Below, piece after piece: positions 51,018 through 59,672 of a DNA stretch of 64,000 nucleotides; position 1 is the first letter of the stretch, and every line of letters begins with the position of its first letter. Position numbers and translations under genes: made by a program. The stretch comes from Dyadobacter sp. 3J3. GTDB lineage: Bacteria > Bacteroidota > Bacteroidia > Cytophagales > Spirosomataceae. Location: positions 35,204 through 99,203 of the forward strand of contig NZ_VTOL01000018.1 of NCBI RefSeq assembly GCF_009801115.1. Reading direction: 5' to 3'. Below the pieces are notes generated by a model. It was not told where the DNA came from. It searched no databases and saw nothing but the letters and a program-made list of their open reading frames with translations.

Positions 51018-51383
51018 TCACTGTCTCGCCTTGTCTGTCTTCGCTTTTTCGCCCCAAAGGTTTAGTTGTTCCAAAATGGGCTGCAACGACCAGCCTAATT
51101 TTGTCAAAGCGTACTCAACTCTTGGAGGCATTTCCGGATAAATTGTTCTTGTGAGCAGTCCGTCTGCTTCTAATTCTCTTAAATGTTGCGTAAGCATTTT
51201 TTCACTTATTGGCGGAATGGCACGTTTAAGTTCTCCAAACCTGTAAATGCCTTCGGTCATTTTCCACAGTATTGCAGGTTTCCAACGTTTACCCATTAGC
51301 GACAGAGCAAAAATAAACGGGCAATCAATTTCCAGCATCTGTTCATTTTCTAAACTAACCGAACTTTCCTTTCTATTTGCCAT
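51018..51383 (-). CDS. HxlR-family transcriptional regulator (second copy)
   Basis: This 121-residue winged-helix regulator has the HxlR pattern: IDCPFIFALSLMGKRWKPAI, YRFGELKRAIPPISEKMLTQ with HLRELEADGLLTR, and PPRVEYALTKLGWSL. Cys20 precedes the helix as in redox-sensing HxlR proteins. It is divergent from the F420-type reductase at 51477, whose expression it may control through the 93-base spacer. It is a paralogue of the regulator at 2013. Confidence 0.92.
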   Translation of the reverse strand: MANRKESSVSLENEQMLEIDCPFIFALSLMGKRWKPAILWKMTEGIYRFGELKRAIPPISEKMLTQHLRELEADGLLTRTIYPEMPPRVEYALTKLGWSLQPILEQLNLWGEKAKTDKARQ

Positions 51384-51476
51384 ATACTTACTTTTTGGTA
51401 ACTACCAGACAATTTGGTAACTACTTGCGAAAATAGCTGTATCTGGCGAATTTTACAACTCAAATTTAACATAGAA

Positions 51477-52082
51477 ATGATGAACATTAGTTTTATCGGT
51501 GCCGGTAATGTGGCATCAAGTCTGGGAAATCTATTGAGCCAGGCCGGACATTCCGTAAAATATGGCACTCAAAATCCCGCTGGTAATCAACTGTCTGTAA
51601 GCGACGCAATTTCTGCCGCCGAAATTGTTTGTTTTGCTATTCCGTATTTCGCAATGGATGCGGTTTTGTCGGAAAATAAAAGTGTGTTGGCTGGCAAAAT
51701 TGTTATTGATATTACCAACGCAATAAATATGGCAGACTGGTCTCCAATGTTCCTGGGGGACGATAGCGGAGGTGAACAAACTGCACGTTTACTGCCGCAG
51801 AGTAAAGTTGTAAAAGCATTCAACACGATTTTTGCCGATGCAATGAAGATCGATAAACAAGAATTTAATGGCAATAAACTCACAGCATTTATTGCTTCCG
51901 ACGACCAAGATGCCTCCGCTATCGTAAAGCAACTGGCAGATGATGCAGGTTTTAATGGTCTGATCGTTGGGGGAATAAAAAATGCCCGCCATTTAGAAGC
52001 CATAGCACATTTAAATATCTCGATCGCTTTCAGTGGTGTTGGAACGCATGCAGGCTTCACTTATGTTCAACGCAAGGCTTAA
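51477..52082 (+). CDS. NADPH-dependent F420 reductase-like (FNO family) protein
   Basis: This 201-residue protein starts MMNISFIGAGNVASSLGNLL, a Rossmann GxGxxAxxL-like motif, and continues with AEIVCFAIPYFAMDAVL, KIVIDITNAIN and VVKAFNTIFADAM, the pattern of the F420-NADP oxidoreductase / NAD_binding_10-like family. Many members do not use F420. I chose the ATG at 51477, downstream of the divergent regulator's promoter; the open frame from 51414 would overlap it. It is followed one base later by a SnoaL-like gene. Confidence 0.88.
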   Translation: MMNISFIGAGNVASSLGNLLSQAGHSVKYGTQNPAGNQLSVSDAISAAEIVCFAIPYFAMDAVLSENKSVLAGKIVIDITNAINMADWSPMFLGDDSGGEQTARLLPQSKVVKAFNTIFADAMKIDKQEFNGNKLTAFIASDDQDASAIVKQLADDAGFNGLIVGGIKNARHLEAIAHLNISIAFSGVGTHAGFTYVQRKA

Positions 52083-52083
52083 A

Positions 52084-52491
52084 ATGAGACACTTCTTTAT
52101 TATAATTTTACTAACTTTTTATCATTTTGTAATGGCTCAAAAACCAACCATGCAGGTTTGGACCGATGCCTGGCATTCGGCTCATGCAGAAACTTTTAAA
52201 AATGTTTATTCAGAAGACGCGTTAATCTTTCCGCCCAGCAAACCAGGTATTCAAGGAAACATATCTATACTTGAATTCATGAAAGGCGGCTTAGGAAAGG
52301 TTGACGTTATTTTTGAAGTCGAAAATAAGGTTATTTCCGGAAATCTGGCATTTGAGTCTGGTTTTTTTAAAGATATTGAATTTTCTGGCAAAAAAATTAT
52401 AGGCGAAGGCAAGTATGCCGTTACGTGGATTTTAGAGAACGACATTTGGAAAGTCAAGTGCCATACCTGGTCAATGCCGGTGAAACACTAA
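52084..52491 (+). CDS. Exported SnoaL/NTF2-like protein
   Basis: This 135-residue protein has a signal peptide (MRHFFIIILLTFYHFVMAQ) and an NTF2-like fold: TDAWHSAHAETFKNVYSEDALIF, then GNLAFESGFFKDIEFSGKK and AVTWILENDIWKVKCHTWSMP. SnoaL-like proteins bind small molecules or isomerise them; many are uncharacterised. The ATG lies one base after the reductase stop, so the two are an operon. I rejected the upstream frame from 52033, which overlaps the reductase. Confidence 0.85.
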   Translation: MRHFFIIILLTFYHFVMAQKPTMQVWTDAWHSAHAETFKNVYSEDALIFPPSKPGIQGNISILEFMKGGLGKVDVIFEVENKVISGNLAFESGFFKDIEFSGKKIIGEGKYAVTWILENDIWKVKCHTWSMPVKH

Positions 52492-52805
52492 ATTTTTCGG
52501 TGGTGCTGAAAAGTGTTAAGTTTGAAGCCTTCACTGTTTTTGGTATTGGTTTATATTTGCCACGACCGCAAATAGCCCTCCTTTCTCTGACCCAAAGGCG
52601 GCTCAATCCTGCTGAAACGTCAATACTTGTTAGTTGTCATTTAATAAGTCCACAACTTTTGCTTAGAATTTTGCCAATACGCTTTTCATGATTTCAACCT
52701 GTTATGCCAGGTGTCCCCGCAAAACTATAATTCGGTCACAACCCTAATGCAAGTTGTGACCGATACTATTGTTTTGGATTGCCGGGAAATTTCCTGTCAG
52801 TTAAA
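52492..52805. other. Intergenic stretch, no recognisable gene
   Basis: This sequence follows the SnoaL gene and precedes an orphan minus-strand fragment. Nothing recognisable was seen. Confidence 0.5.
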
Positions 52806-53006
52806 TCAGGCCATCTTCAATGGCAACCGATTGATTCTAACAAATAAAATCCTTTCACGTACTTCTGCAAAGTCAAGTTCAGCACCAAGATGGCGCCATC
52901 CAACGTTGTTGTCAGGAAGATATATTTTGTATTTTTTTCCATAGATAAAATGACCGCTTGGGGTGATTATCCGATAATAATCCTGCTCTGATGTTAAATA
53001 CTGAGG
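52806..53006 (-). pseudogene. Orphan minus-strand protein fragment
   Basis: A 66-codon open frame without a start codon reads YYRIITPSGHFIYGKKYKIY and continues WRHLGAELDFAEVRERILFV to a TGA at 52806-52808. The composition and strand pattern look like real protein, but I do not recognise the family. It is preceded by a stop and has no Met, so it is probably the end of a decayed gene. Confidence 0.4.
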
Positions 53007-53019
53007 TTACAAACCTCAG
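53001..53019. terminator. Perfect small hairpin between an orphan fragment and the VOC gene
   Basis: CTGAGGTT (53001-53008), loop ACA, AACCTCAG (53012-53019). The 8-bp stem with 3-base loop lies 14 bases after the VOC stop (minus strand). There is no strong T-run, so termination is likely but weak. Confidence 0.45.
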
Positions 53020-53032
53020 TTAGCGATATTGC

Positions 53033-53443
53033 TTATTTTACCACCGCAATCTTCTCCAAATCTTCCGGTATAATAGGCGTAAAGAAATTTACAAGGTTGC
53101 CATCAGGGTCACGGAATAAAAGAGACTTATTGCCCCACGGCATTGTAGTGGGTTTTTGAACGAGATAATTTTGAAGATAGTCTGCCAATCTTTCATAGTC
53201 ATTTTCTACATCATCTACTCTAAATTCTATAATAACACTGCGATTTGGGGCTGGCTTGGCCACTGCGTCCCCTCCAAAAACCTGTAATGTTTTGGTACTT
53301 CCAATGGCCAGTGTTGCTGTTTCTGTTTTTAGTTCTGCAAAATCAGGGGTATATCGCACCACAGGCATTGCTGTTACTTGCTCATAAAATTTAACTAAAC
53401 CATCGAAGTTTGCTGTGATAATGCGAATTGATGCTAAATTCAT
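53033..53443 (-). CDS. VOC-family (glyoxalase-fold) protein
   Basis: This 136-residue protein is a single VOC module: MNLASIRIITANFDGLVKFYEQ, then a swapped C-terminal half with VIIEFRVDDVENDYERL and LLFRDPDGNLVNFFTP. Ligands typical of glyoxalase are not all present. I chose the ATG at 53443; an upstream start at 53485 would overlap the regulator gene's stop. It follows YafY after 41 bases and probably shares its transcript. The substrate is unknown. Confidence 0.9.
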   Translation of the reverse strand: MNLASIRIITANFDGLVKFYEQVTAMPVVRYTPDFAELKTETATLAIGSTKTLQVFGGDAVAKPAPNRSVIIEFRVDDVENDYERLADYLQNYLVQKPTTMPWGNKSLLFRDPDGNLVNFFTPIIPEDLEKIAVVK

Positions 53444-53484
53444 TTCTTTTGTTTTAAAAGTTAAGTGACAAAAGTAATTTGGCA

Positions 53485-54216
53485 TTATGACAGCAGTATG
53501 TCAGGGGTTTTAAATTTCTTTTCCTTTTCAGCTAAATATTCCTTTAGTGTCAGTTTGTGCGGTTTGAAATTTAATTCTATTTGTTTGATTTTCAGAATTC
53601 TATCTAGTCTAAACATTCTGTAATCCTTTCTTAATCTGCAATATGCAATAAGTATCCAACTTTCCTGCAAGCTGTAATACAAGGCGAAAGGCTCAATGTT
53701 TCTTTCTGTTTTTTCATCTTTATGTTCTGAATGATATATGATACTCAAAACTTTAAAGTCTGTCAGGGCATTTTGAATGCAGGTTAATGAATTGCTCGCA
53801 TTTATGGCTACAATAGCAGGACTAACAGCGATCCTTTCTGACAATAATTCAATTTTACGCTTCGTAGCATTCAACAAAACTGCTTTTACTTTACCGATAG
53901 CTTCTATATATTCCTTGATAAGTGAACGATCCCCGTTTTTTAGTACCAATTGTTCAACCGTAATTAAAGCATTTGCTTCGCTTTCGGAAAACATGATGGG
54001 TGGAATTTTGTATCCTTCCATCAGCGAATATCCCTTCCCATCTTCTGTGATTATCGGAATGCCTGCATGTTCTAAAGCCTTAATATCTCTGTAAATCGTA
54101 CGTATACTTACACCAAATTTTTCAGCAAGACTTGTCGAAGTAACAAGTCGTTTTGTTTGCAATTGTGTCAAAATCGCAGTCAGCCTGGAAAGTCGTTTTG
54201 TATCGTTGCCGTTCAT
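53485..54216 (-). CDS. YafY-type regulator with HTH and WYL domains
   Basis: This 243-residue regulator (from the ATG at 54216) has an N-terminal DeoR-like helix-turn-helix (RLSRLTAILTQLQTKRLVTS, then GVSIRTIYRDIKALEHAG) and a C-terminal WYL domain (PFALYYSLQESWILIAYCRLRKDYRMFRLDRI). WYL proteins bind nucleic-acid-like or other ligands and control stress or metabolic genes. It lies between an SDR (54269) and a VOC gene, all on the minus strand, which it may control. An alternative start at 54261 (MLMPLEPTK) would add 15 residues. Confidence 0.9.
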   Translation of the reverse strand: MNGNDTKRLSRLTAILTQLQTKRLVTSTSLAEKFGVSIRTIYRDIKALEHAGIPIITEDGKGYSLMEGYKIPPIMFSESEANALITVEQLVLKNGDRSLIKEYIEAIGKVKAVLLNATKRKIELLSERIAVSPAIVAINASNSLTCIQNALTDFKVLSIIYHSEHKDEKTERNIEPFALYYSLQESWILIAYCRLRKDYRMFRLDRILKIKQIELNFKPHKLTLKEYLAEKEKKFKTPDILLS

Positions 54217-54268
54217 GTTTGGTCTGACAGTTATTTTGGTGGGCTCCAATGGCATTAACAATTCATGT

Positions 54269-54991
54269 TTAAGGGTTCATTCTGTCAAAAGTTGCTTTGA
54301 TAACATCAGGTGTTGCTTTATACATTGTATCACTAAATCCAAAAGTTATTTCTGTTTTGCCTTCGGACATTTGCAGAAAAACTGCGTCCACAAAATCGCT
54401 TACCGCCGGTTGTCCATCGTGTAAACCTTTTCCACCAAGGTCAGTATTCAATGCCGGTGGTATCAATTCAATTACCTCAATGTTTTTTTCCTTTAACTGA
54501 TACCTTAAAGAGAGCGTAAACGACCGAAAAAATGCTTTTGTCGCACAATAAACCGGCACTTTTGAAAGCTGCACAAATGCCAAACCGGATGTTACATTGA
54601 TAATGGTGTTCAGCGATTTTAAGTTTGCAAACAGGGAAGTCAAATGTACCGGTGCTACTACGTTTGTGGTGATTTCAGAAGCGGCTTTTTCGTAAAAATC
54701 GCTATCAGCAATATTCATCCAATTTTGAACACCTGCATTGTTCACCAGTACATTCAAGTCGCTATGATTTGCTGCAACCCAATTAAAAAGTTCAATTCTA
54801 TCTGTTTCAGAAGACAAGTCGCAGACTTTTGTTATAACAGAAGGATACTTGTCTAATACTTCCTGCAAAGCGCTTTCACGTCTTCCGCAAATAATGACGG
54901 TATTTCCCTCTTTAAGAAATCTTTCGGCTAAACCAAGCCCAATACCGCTTGCACCACCCGTAATTAAAATTTTGTTGTTTGCCAATTTCAT
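54269..54991 (-). CDS. Short-chain dehydrogenase (DltE-like)
   Basis: This 240-residue protein (from the ATG at 54991) is a classical SDR: TGGASGIGLGLAERF (cofactor loop), NNAGVQ, a catalytic Ser in INVTSGLAFV and YxxxK in VYCATKAFFRS. The C-terminal part (ELIPPALNTDLGGKG) resembles DltE-type oxidoreductases. The alternative start at 55024 adds MVKKASKNNNN, which looks less likely. It opens the SDR - YafY - VOC series. The natural substrate is unknown. Confidence 0.92.
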   Translation of the reverse strand: MKLANNKILITGGASGIGLGLAERFLKEGNTVIICGRRESALQEVLDKYPSVITKVCDLSSETDRIELFNWVAANHSDLNVLVNNAGVQNWMNIADSDFYEKAASEITTNVVAPVHLTSLFANLKSLNTIINVTSGLAFVQLSKVPVYCATKAFFRSFTLSLRYQLKEKNIEVIELIPPALNTDLGGKGLHDGQPAVSDFVDAVFLQMSEGKTEITFGFSDTMYKATPDVIKATFDRMNP

Positions 54992-55636
54992 ATTGTTATT
55001 GTTTTTTGAGGCCTTTTTTACCATGACCGGCGGTTCGGATTTTGCGCCGTTTGGGTATTAACTATCTATCCGCCTGGAACCGAAGCTAAATTTATAATTA
55101 AAAGTGCATGATAAGAAGAAATTCCCGGTGGATTTTCACTACTTTTTATGGAAAGATTTGGTTGGGCGAATTGCACTTTCACCCAATTTTCTTTTTTTGT
55201 AATTACATTACCGGGTTTTAGCAGAGATTAAGAAAGATACTATACCGGTTCCGCATGTCTTCAAAATTAAATTAAAAAAAGTAGCATCTTCCATAGCTTC
55301 GCCATAATACATTCTAAAAAATCCCGAATCAAAAAATATAAATTTTTGCAGACGGCTCCCTATTTTAATAAACCTTTTTACGAATGATTAATTTGGGATA
55401 GTGGCAATCAGCAGTGGGCTATCAGATTAAAGCTTTTAACCAAATTTTAGCCCGATTGACTCACCGATGACTTACTGCCGAAAGCACGGGTAAAAGCCAT
55501 ATTTATTAATTCATGATAATGTCTGATACCTATTCATTTTTTACATTTTTCCGCGTAACAATATTTAACACCATTGCAAAATCTGATGTAGAAACAGGTA
55601 TGATTAAATTCACTGCAAAATTCCCCGTTGACCCAC
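54992..55636. other. Intergenic stretch of about 640 bases
   Basis: Between the SDR gene and DUF6544. A minus-strand frame at about 55440-55510 reads NMAFTRAFGSKSSVSQSG, faintly like the end of an AraC helix-turn-helix domain, but too short to call. Otherwise nothing is seen. Confidence 0.4.
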
Positions 55637-56464
55637 TTACTTATAGTTATAAACAACATCTTTAAGTACAAATTTTCCATAAGTAAACTTTCCGTCCGGA
55701 TATTGCCAAACCGCTTCAGCACTGGACATCAGATTATAGCCATTGATATTTTTGTATTCAGATACAGGCGTTGAAAAAGTATACTGTTTCATATCCGGAA
55801 GGGCTGTTCTGTCATTGGAACTAAAATTGACCAGCTGGCCTTTATCGGTGAAATACAGGATGGCGGAAATACTGATATTTTTGTTGGTAAAAATTGCTTT
55901 TACCGTTTCGGCATTAATCATCTGCCATTGAATATTTTTATCGATCAGAGAGGCTGGCGCCAGTAGACACATATCGTTGAATACAGTAACTGTTTCGGCT
56001 TTGTCCATCACAATTCCCGAATGTTTGACAACAGAGAACAGACCAAAAAGCCTGATATCCATCGATGCTTTACCATTTTTATAGCTGTGATAACCAGGGA
56101 CTGTCATACCAAACATCTTGGCTTTCATAAAAAAAAGTCGTGCTGGCTCCTCGAAAAAGTTAAATTGCTCAGAAGTAAACTGGAAGTAGTTTTTTCCTTT
56201 CTCCCGCATTTGTCCAGCAAACACAATCCTTGCATTTTTGACCTTGGGCCTGTTCACTGCACCCACATATCTTAAATACTTTTGAACAGGTTCAGGCAAA
56301 TCCATCAGGTCTAATTCGGTAAGTAATTCTTGTGATCGGGGCTTTAATTGATTTTCACTGTCTTTGATATCATTTCGAAAAGTATGGTCAAAATGGATGT
56401 TTCCCCAGACCAGCACTGCGGCAACGACAATGATGATGAGCAGCAATAAAAGTATGATTTTCAT
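55637..56464 (-). CDS. DUF6544 protein
   Basis: This 275-residue protein has one N-terminal membrane anchor (residues 3-21) and a conserved segment DLPEPVQKYLRYVGAVNRPKV, the mark of DUF6544 as I recall, followed by a beta-rich periplasmic domain (GQMREKGKNYFQFTSEQFNFF and FFMKAKMFGMTVPGYHSYKNG). Function is unknown. It overlaps the membrane protein gene at 56461 by 4 bases (ATGA), so the two are translationally coupled and probably work together. Confidence 0.8.
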   Translation of the reverse strand: MKIILLLLLIIIVVAAVLVWGNIHFDHTFRNDIKDSENQLKPRSQELLTELDLMDLPEPVQKYLRYVGAVNRPKVKNARIVFAGQMREKGKNYFQFTSEQFNFFEEPARLFFMKAKMFGMTVPGYHSYKNGKASMDIRLFGLFSVVKHSGIVMDKAETVTVFNDMCLLAPASLIDKNIQWQMINAETVKAIFTNKNISISAILYFTDKGQLVNFSSNDRTALPDMKQYTFSTPVSEYKNINGYNLMSSAEAVWQYPDGKFTYGKFVLKDVVYNYK

Positions 56465-57087
56465 GGTTTTAAATTCTTTTTGAACATAAGTGCCAAAAGC
56501 AACATAGCGGCTGGTGCCGTGATTGTCCAGGGCAAAGCTAAAAGCAACAATTTCTCGGAAAATGCAGGATAGAAATAAACGAACGCGATCAAAGGCGTAA
56601 CCAAGGCATTGGCCAGAAAGGATATTCTAACCCATTTTTGAAAACCCCTCCTTTCAAAAGCCGGAACAGCGAATAATGTGGCAAAACCCATGGCGATATA
56701 GCCGATTGCATCGAAATCCCAAAATAATGAATGAGGCGATTGTTGCAGCATGCCGATCTCACTGACATTACCATCGAGCGTTGCCGGAATGACTGTGCCC
56801 AACTGGACCACATAATTGGAAGTAACAAATACGGAATAAATGATTGTAAAAATCAGCGCGGCATGGCTCCAAAATCTTTTCTCACCTTGGGTAATGTAAT
56901 GAAACGCAAGCATTTCAAGCAAAAAAGGAATAATAATTCCGATAGAAAATCCGTAGATCAATATTTGATCATACGGAAAAACAAGTATACCCGTTAGCTG
57001 TAAACCCTGGACCAAAACAAAAGCCGCATTGGACCCGAATGCAATCATTCCTGACCAAAACCCAACTTTGTTAATTGTTTGATTCAT
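56461..57087 (-). CDS. Membrane protein of unknown function, coupled to DUF6544
   Basis: This 208-residue protein has about six hydrophobic helices (for example GFWSGMIAFGSNAAFVLVQG, YGFSIGIIIPFLLEMLAFHY, LLALPWTITAPAAMLLLALMF) and no recognised domain. Its stop overlaps the start of DUF6544 by 4 bases, so both are produced together. Some relatives are annotated as DUF4386-like or hypothetical membrane proteins; I cannot confirm this. Confidence 0.7.
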   Translation of the reverse strand: MNQTINKVGFWSGMIAFGSNAAFVLVQGLQLTGILVFPYDQILIYGFSIGIIIPFLLEMLAFHYITQGEKRFWSHAALIFTIIYSVFVTSNYVVQLGTVIPATLDGNVSEIGMLQQSPHSLFWDFDAIGYIAMGFATLFAVPAFERRGFQKWVRISFLANALVTPLIAFVYFYPAFSEKLLLLALPWTITAPAAMLLLALMFKKNLKP

Positions 57088-57189
57088 GTTGTAGCTTATG
57101 CCGATTTGAGATTAGCTGTACACAAAAACTGATCATTGCCTCACAAAAAGTGACTGAAAATTTCTTAAAAACCGAGCGGCAGCCGGATA

Positions 57190-58026
57190 TTACTCAATGA
57201 AATTATAATGATAGAAGCTTGAAATTTGCTTATCATCACTTTTAAAAACCTCTTCAAAATTTCCGGTTTTCAAAAATTTACCATCAAAAAGCATAGCCAC
57301 CCTGTCGCCAGTAACCTTTGCACAAGTTAGATCGTGGGTAATGATGATGGAACTTGTACCGTATCGGCGCTGAACCTCTTTGATCAGCTCATTGATTTCT
57401 ATGCAGGTGATTGGATCCAAGCCGGAAGTTGGCTCATCGTAGAGCATAATTTCGGGTTTAAGTATCATAGCACGCGCAATGCCAATTCTTTTACGTTGGC
57501 CGCCCGAAAGATCCGTGGGCAGCTGACTCACTTTTTCTTTTAAACCTACCGCCTCTAACGCCTCTTCTACGGCAAAATCAACCTCCTTTTTACCCAGTTT
57601 TCGGTTGTTCATTGTCAATGGAAATGACAGATTGTGGTAGATATCCATACTGTCGTACAACGCGCCACCCTGAAATGAAAAACCAATCCGCAGTCTTAGC
57701 GCATCAAGTTCCTTTCCCTTCAATTTGTCAATCTGCTGTCCAAGTACGAATACATCTCCTTTGTCGGGACTAAGCAGGCCGATTATTATCTTAATTAAAA
57801 CAGACTTGCCTGAACCGGATTTGCCCAGTACGGCCACATTTTCACCTTTTTGAAGGGTGAAATCTATGCCTTTGAGCACATCCAGATCACCAAACGACTT
57901 ATACAATCCTTTTATTGAGATAACGGGCTCAGGTTTTTCTGTGGAGGTTTGCTTTGGCAAATCCTTACTATCGTGCGGTAAAAAGACATTTTCGGCGGAC
58001 AATTCTGTAACACTTTCCATTTGCAC
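57190..58026 (-). CDS. MlaF-like ABC ATPase without partner genes
   Basis: This 278-residue ABC ATPase has Walker A GKSGSGKS (68-75), signature LSGGQRKR (173-180), Walker B IMLYDEPTSGLD (193-204) and the segment FSFQGGALYDSM (116-127), typical of MlaF-type lipid-transport ATPases. An N-terminal extension of about 35 residues precedes the domain. MlaF normally works with the permease MlaE and the MCE protein MlaD; neither is in this window. It lies between the DUF6544 pair and BON copy 2. It may pair with genes elsewhere. Confidence 0.9.
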   Translation of the reverse strand: MQMESVTELSAENVFLPHDSKDLPKQTSTEKPEPVISIKGLYKSFGDLDVLKGIDFTLQKGENVAVLGKSGSGKSVLIKIIIGLLSPDKGDVFVLGQQIDKLKGKELDALRLRIGFSFQGGALYDSMDIYHNLSFPLTMNNRKLGKKEVDFAVEEALEAVGLKEKVSQLPTDLSGGQRKRIGIARAMILKPEIMLYDEPTSGLDPITCIEINELIKEVQRRYGTSSIIITHDLTCAKVTGDRVAMLFDGKFLKTGNFEEVFKSDDKQISSFYHYNFIE

Positions 58027-58115
58027 AAGACGGTTAAAAATTCATAAAATCAGCCCTTTTAAAATTTAAAAAATGGAAACGGAAGGAAAATTCCTCTCAT
58101 TTCCACAAGTACTTT

Positions 58116-58775
58116 TCAATAAGCATAATCAATTTCCAGATCATTTTTGACCGAAAAAACACCCGGAGCGTTCCAGGCCATACGTCCGCATTCATCCTTT
58201 TGAAACAGCGAGTGCACAGAGCCGCTCAGCGTGACCGTATTCCCTGACACTTTTACCTTCACATCATCATCTTCTATGAAAGAATTGCGTTCAATAGCCT
58301 TCTGAATATCTCTTTGCTCAATGCTGTCTTTGATATACGAGTTAATAATAATACTGTCAGTAACGCCTACAACGCCCAGCAGACCCGTTACAGCTTTTTT
58401 TGCAGCTTCTTTTTGATAGTTCCATTCTACTTCGCCATCCAGCGTAACCCAGCAATCTTCCACTTTTACGTGGATCGTAGCATCAGGAATTTCCCAGTTC
58501 CATTTAAAAGCGCTGATGATTTCAGAAGCGATATCGCTGTCATCTTTTTTACCAAAACTGCCAAATGTGAGTTGAATCCTTTCAACCACCGCTTTCACGC
58601 CAGCCACATTTTTTACAGCATTTTCCGCTTCGGTTTTTTTCGCATAGGTATCGACTGATCCTGTCAGGGTAATCACGCCATCATCTGCAATAACACCTAT
58701 TTCAGATGAATGAAGCATGGGTTCCCATTTCAGTGCTGCCTGTACTTCAATCTGCAATTCTTCGTTGGTTTTCAT
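58116..58775 (-). CDS. Protein with three BON domains (copy 2)
   Basis: This 219-residue protein is a paralogue of the BON protein at 44726, with three repeats: GVIADDGVITLTGSVDTYAKK, IHVKVEDCWVTLDGEVEWNY and VKVSGNTVTLSGSVHSLFQK. No signal peptide. The CRP-type motif TGTGATTCATGTAACT lies 85 bases upstream, in the same orientation and at nearly the same distance as for copy 1, supporting joint control of the two paralogues. Confidence 0.93.
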   Translation of the reverse strand: MKTNEELQIEVQAALKWEPMLHSSEIGVIADDGVITLTGSVDTYAKKTEAENAVKNVAGVKAVVERIQLTFGSFGKKDDSDIASEIISAFKWNWEIPDATIHVKVEDCWVTLDGEVEWNYQKEAAKKAVTGLLGVVGVTDSIIINSYIKDSIEQRDIQKAIERNSFIEDDDVKVKVSGNTVTLSGSVHSLFQKDECGRMAWNAPGVFSVKNDLEIDYAY

Positions 58776-58860
58776 ATTTTTGTATATTAATTGTTATCAA
58801 AAATTAATTATACAAAGGGAGTCATTAACCGTATCAAAGCGTTATACATAAACAGCAAAG

Positions 58861-58876
58861 AGTTACATGAATCACA
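58861..58876 (-). promoter_or_regulatory. CRP/FNR-type 16-bp motif upstream of BON copy 2
   Basis: On the minus strand this reads TGTGATTCATGTAACT, an exact match to TGTGATTSATGTAACT. It lies 85 bases before the BON start codon. Confidence 0.7.
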
Positions 58877-59013
58877 TATTGTTTCATGCTCCTAACATGT
58901 TGATATGGTGGCTGCCAGCCTGTGGAATCACATACTCAACAGCAAAGGTTGAATGAATTGGTTCAGTCCGGTTGGACTGAAAATGATTTTAAAGATATCG
59001 GAAATTAAAAAAA

Positions 59014-59472
59014 TTAATTCAAAAAAGGATAACCAGGTATCGAAGCCAGCTTTTGCTCATCTTCCGAAATTTTGTCTTTCAAAGATTGAATGTCTTTTGT
59101 AAGATTTTCCAGTTTATCAGCAGCTTTACGCGCTTTTCTGGAATCACGCTGAGCTTCACCGGCAGTATGGTGAGCATTGCGGGCGAGCTTTTTATCTTCT
59201 GCGTCCTTTACTAATTTATCCGCAGCTGTTACATTATCGACCGCGGCATTTTGAGCATTCGTAGCAGTTTGGCTGACATCCTGCGTTTTTACCGGCATTT
59301 CATTTTCCAGCTTCGCTAGTTCAATCTTACGGTCATTTAATCTTTTACTTATTTCAATGGCTTGTTTTTGATGATTCAAAATGTCTATTGAATCTCTGGA
59401 TACTACTTGTGCGGATATTGTAAAAGACATCAGTGACAGTAGTGCCGCGTTTAAAAGAAAATGTATTTTCAT
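59014..59472 (-). CDS. Secreted coiled-coil protein of unknown function
   Basis: This 152-residue protein has a signal peptide (LLSLMSFTISAQ) and a charged helical body (KQAIEISKRLNDRKIELAKL, DKLENLTKDIQSLKDKISED) rich in Ala, Lys and Asp, ending IPGYPFLN. No domain is recognised. It lies downstream of the outer-membrane barrel gene at 59673 but is separated by a terminator, so it is probably transcribed alone. Confidence 0.7.
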   Translation of the reverse strand: MKIHFLLNAALLSLMSFTISAQVVSRDSIDILNHQKQAIEISKRLNDRKIELAKLENEMPVKTQDVSQTATNAQNAAVDNVTAADKLVKDAEDKKLARNAHHTAGEAQRDSRKARKAADKLENLTKDIQSLKDKISEDEQKLASIPGYPFLN

Positions 59473-59625
59473 GGTTACAGTGATTTATCTGAATAAATAT
59501 TATCCCGATTAAAAATATATGGCTTTCTAACCGGGCTTTCGGCAGTCGGACAACAACCGGTTTAAAGATTCGATCTGATAGCTTATGGCCTTATGAATCA
59601 TTCGTAACAACGAGTCATTATAAAA

Positions 59626-59654
59626 GAGGGGAATTGTATGGTACAACTCCCCTC
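59626..59654 (-). terminator. Rho-independent terminator of the outer-membrane barrel gene
   Basis: GAGGGGAATTGTA (59626-59638) pairs with TACAACTCCCCTC (59642-59654): 13 bp with a single mismatch and a 3-base loop, followed on the minus strand by TTTTAT. It ends 18 bases after the stop of the gene at 59673. Confidence 0.8.
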
Positions 59655-59672
59655 CTGACCCAGGCTCAAAAT

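Noticed and set aside
55440..55510. AraC-like helix-turn-helix tail (NMAFTRAFGSKSSVSQSG)
   Set aside because: Only about 18 residues match loosely and the surrounding frames are broken.
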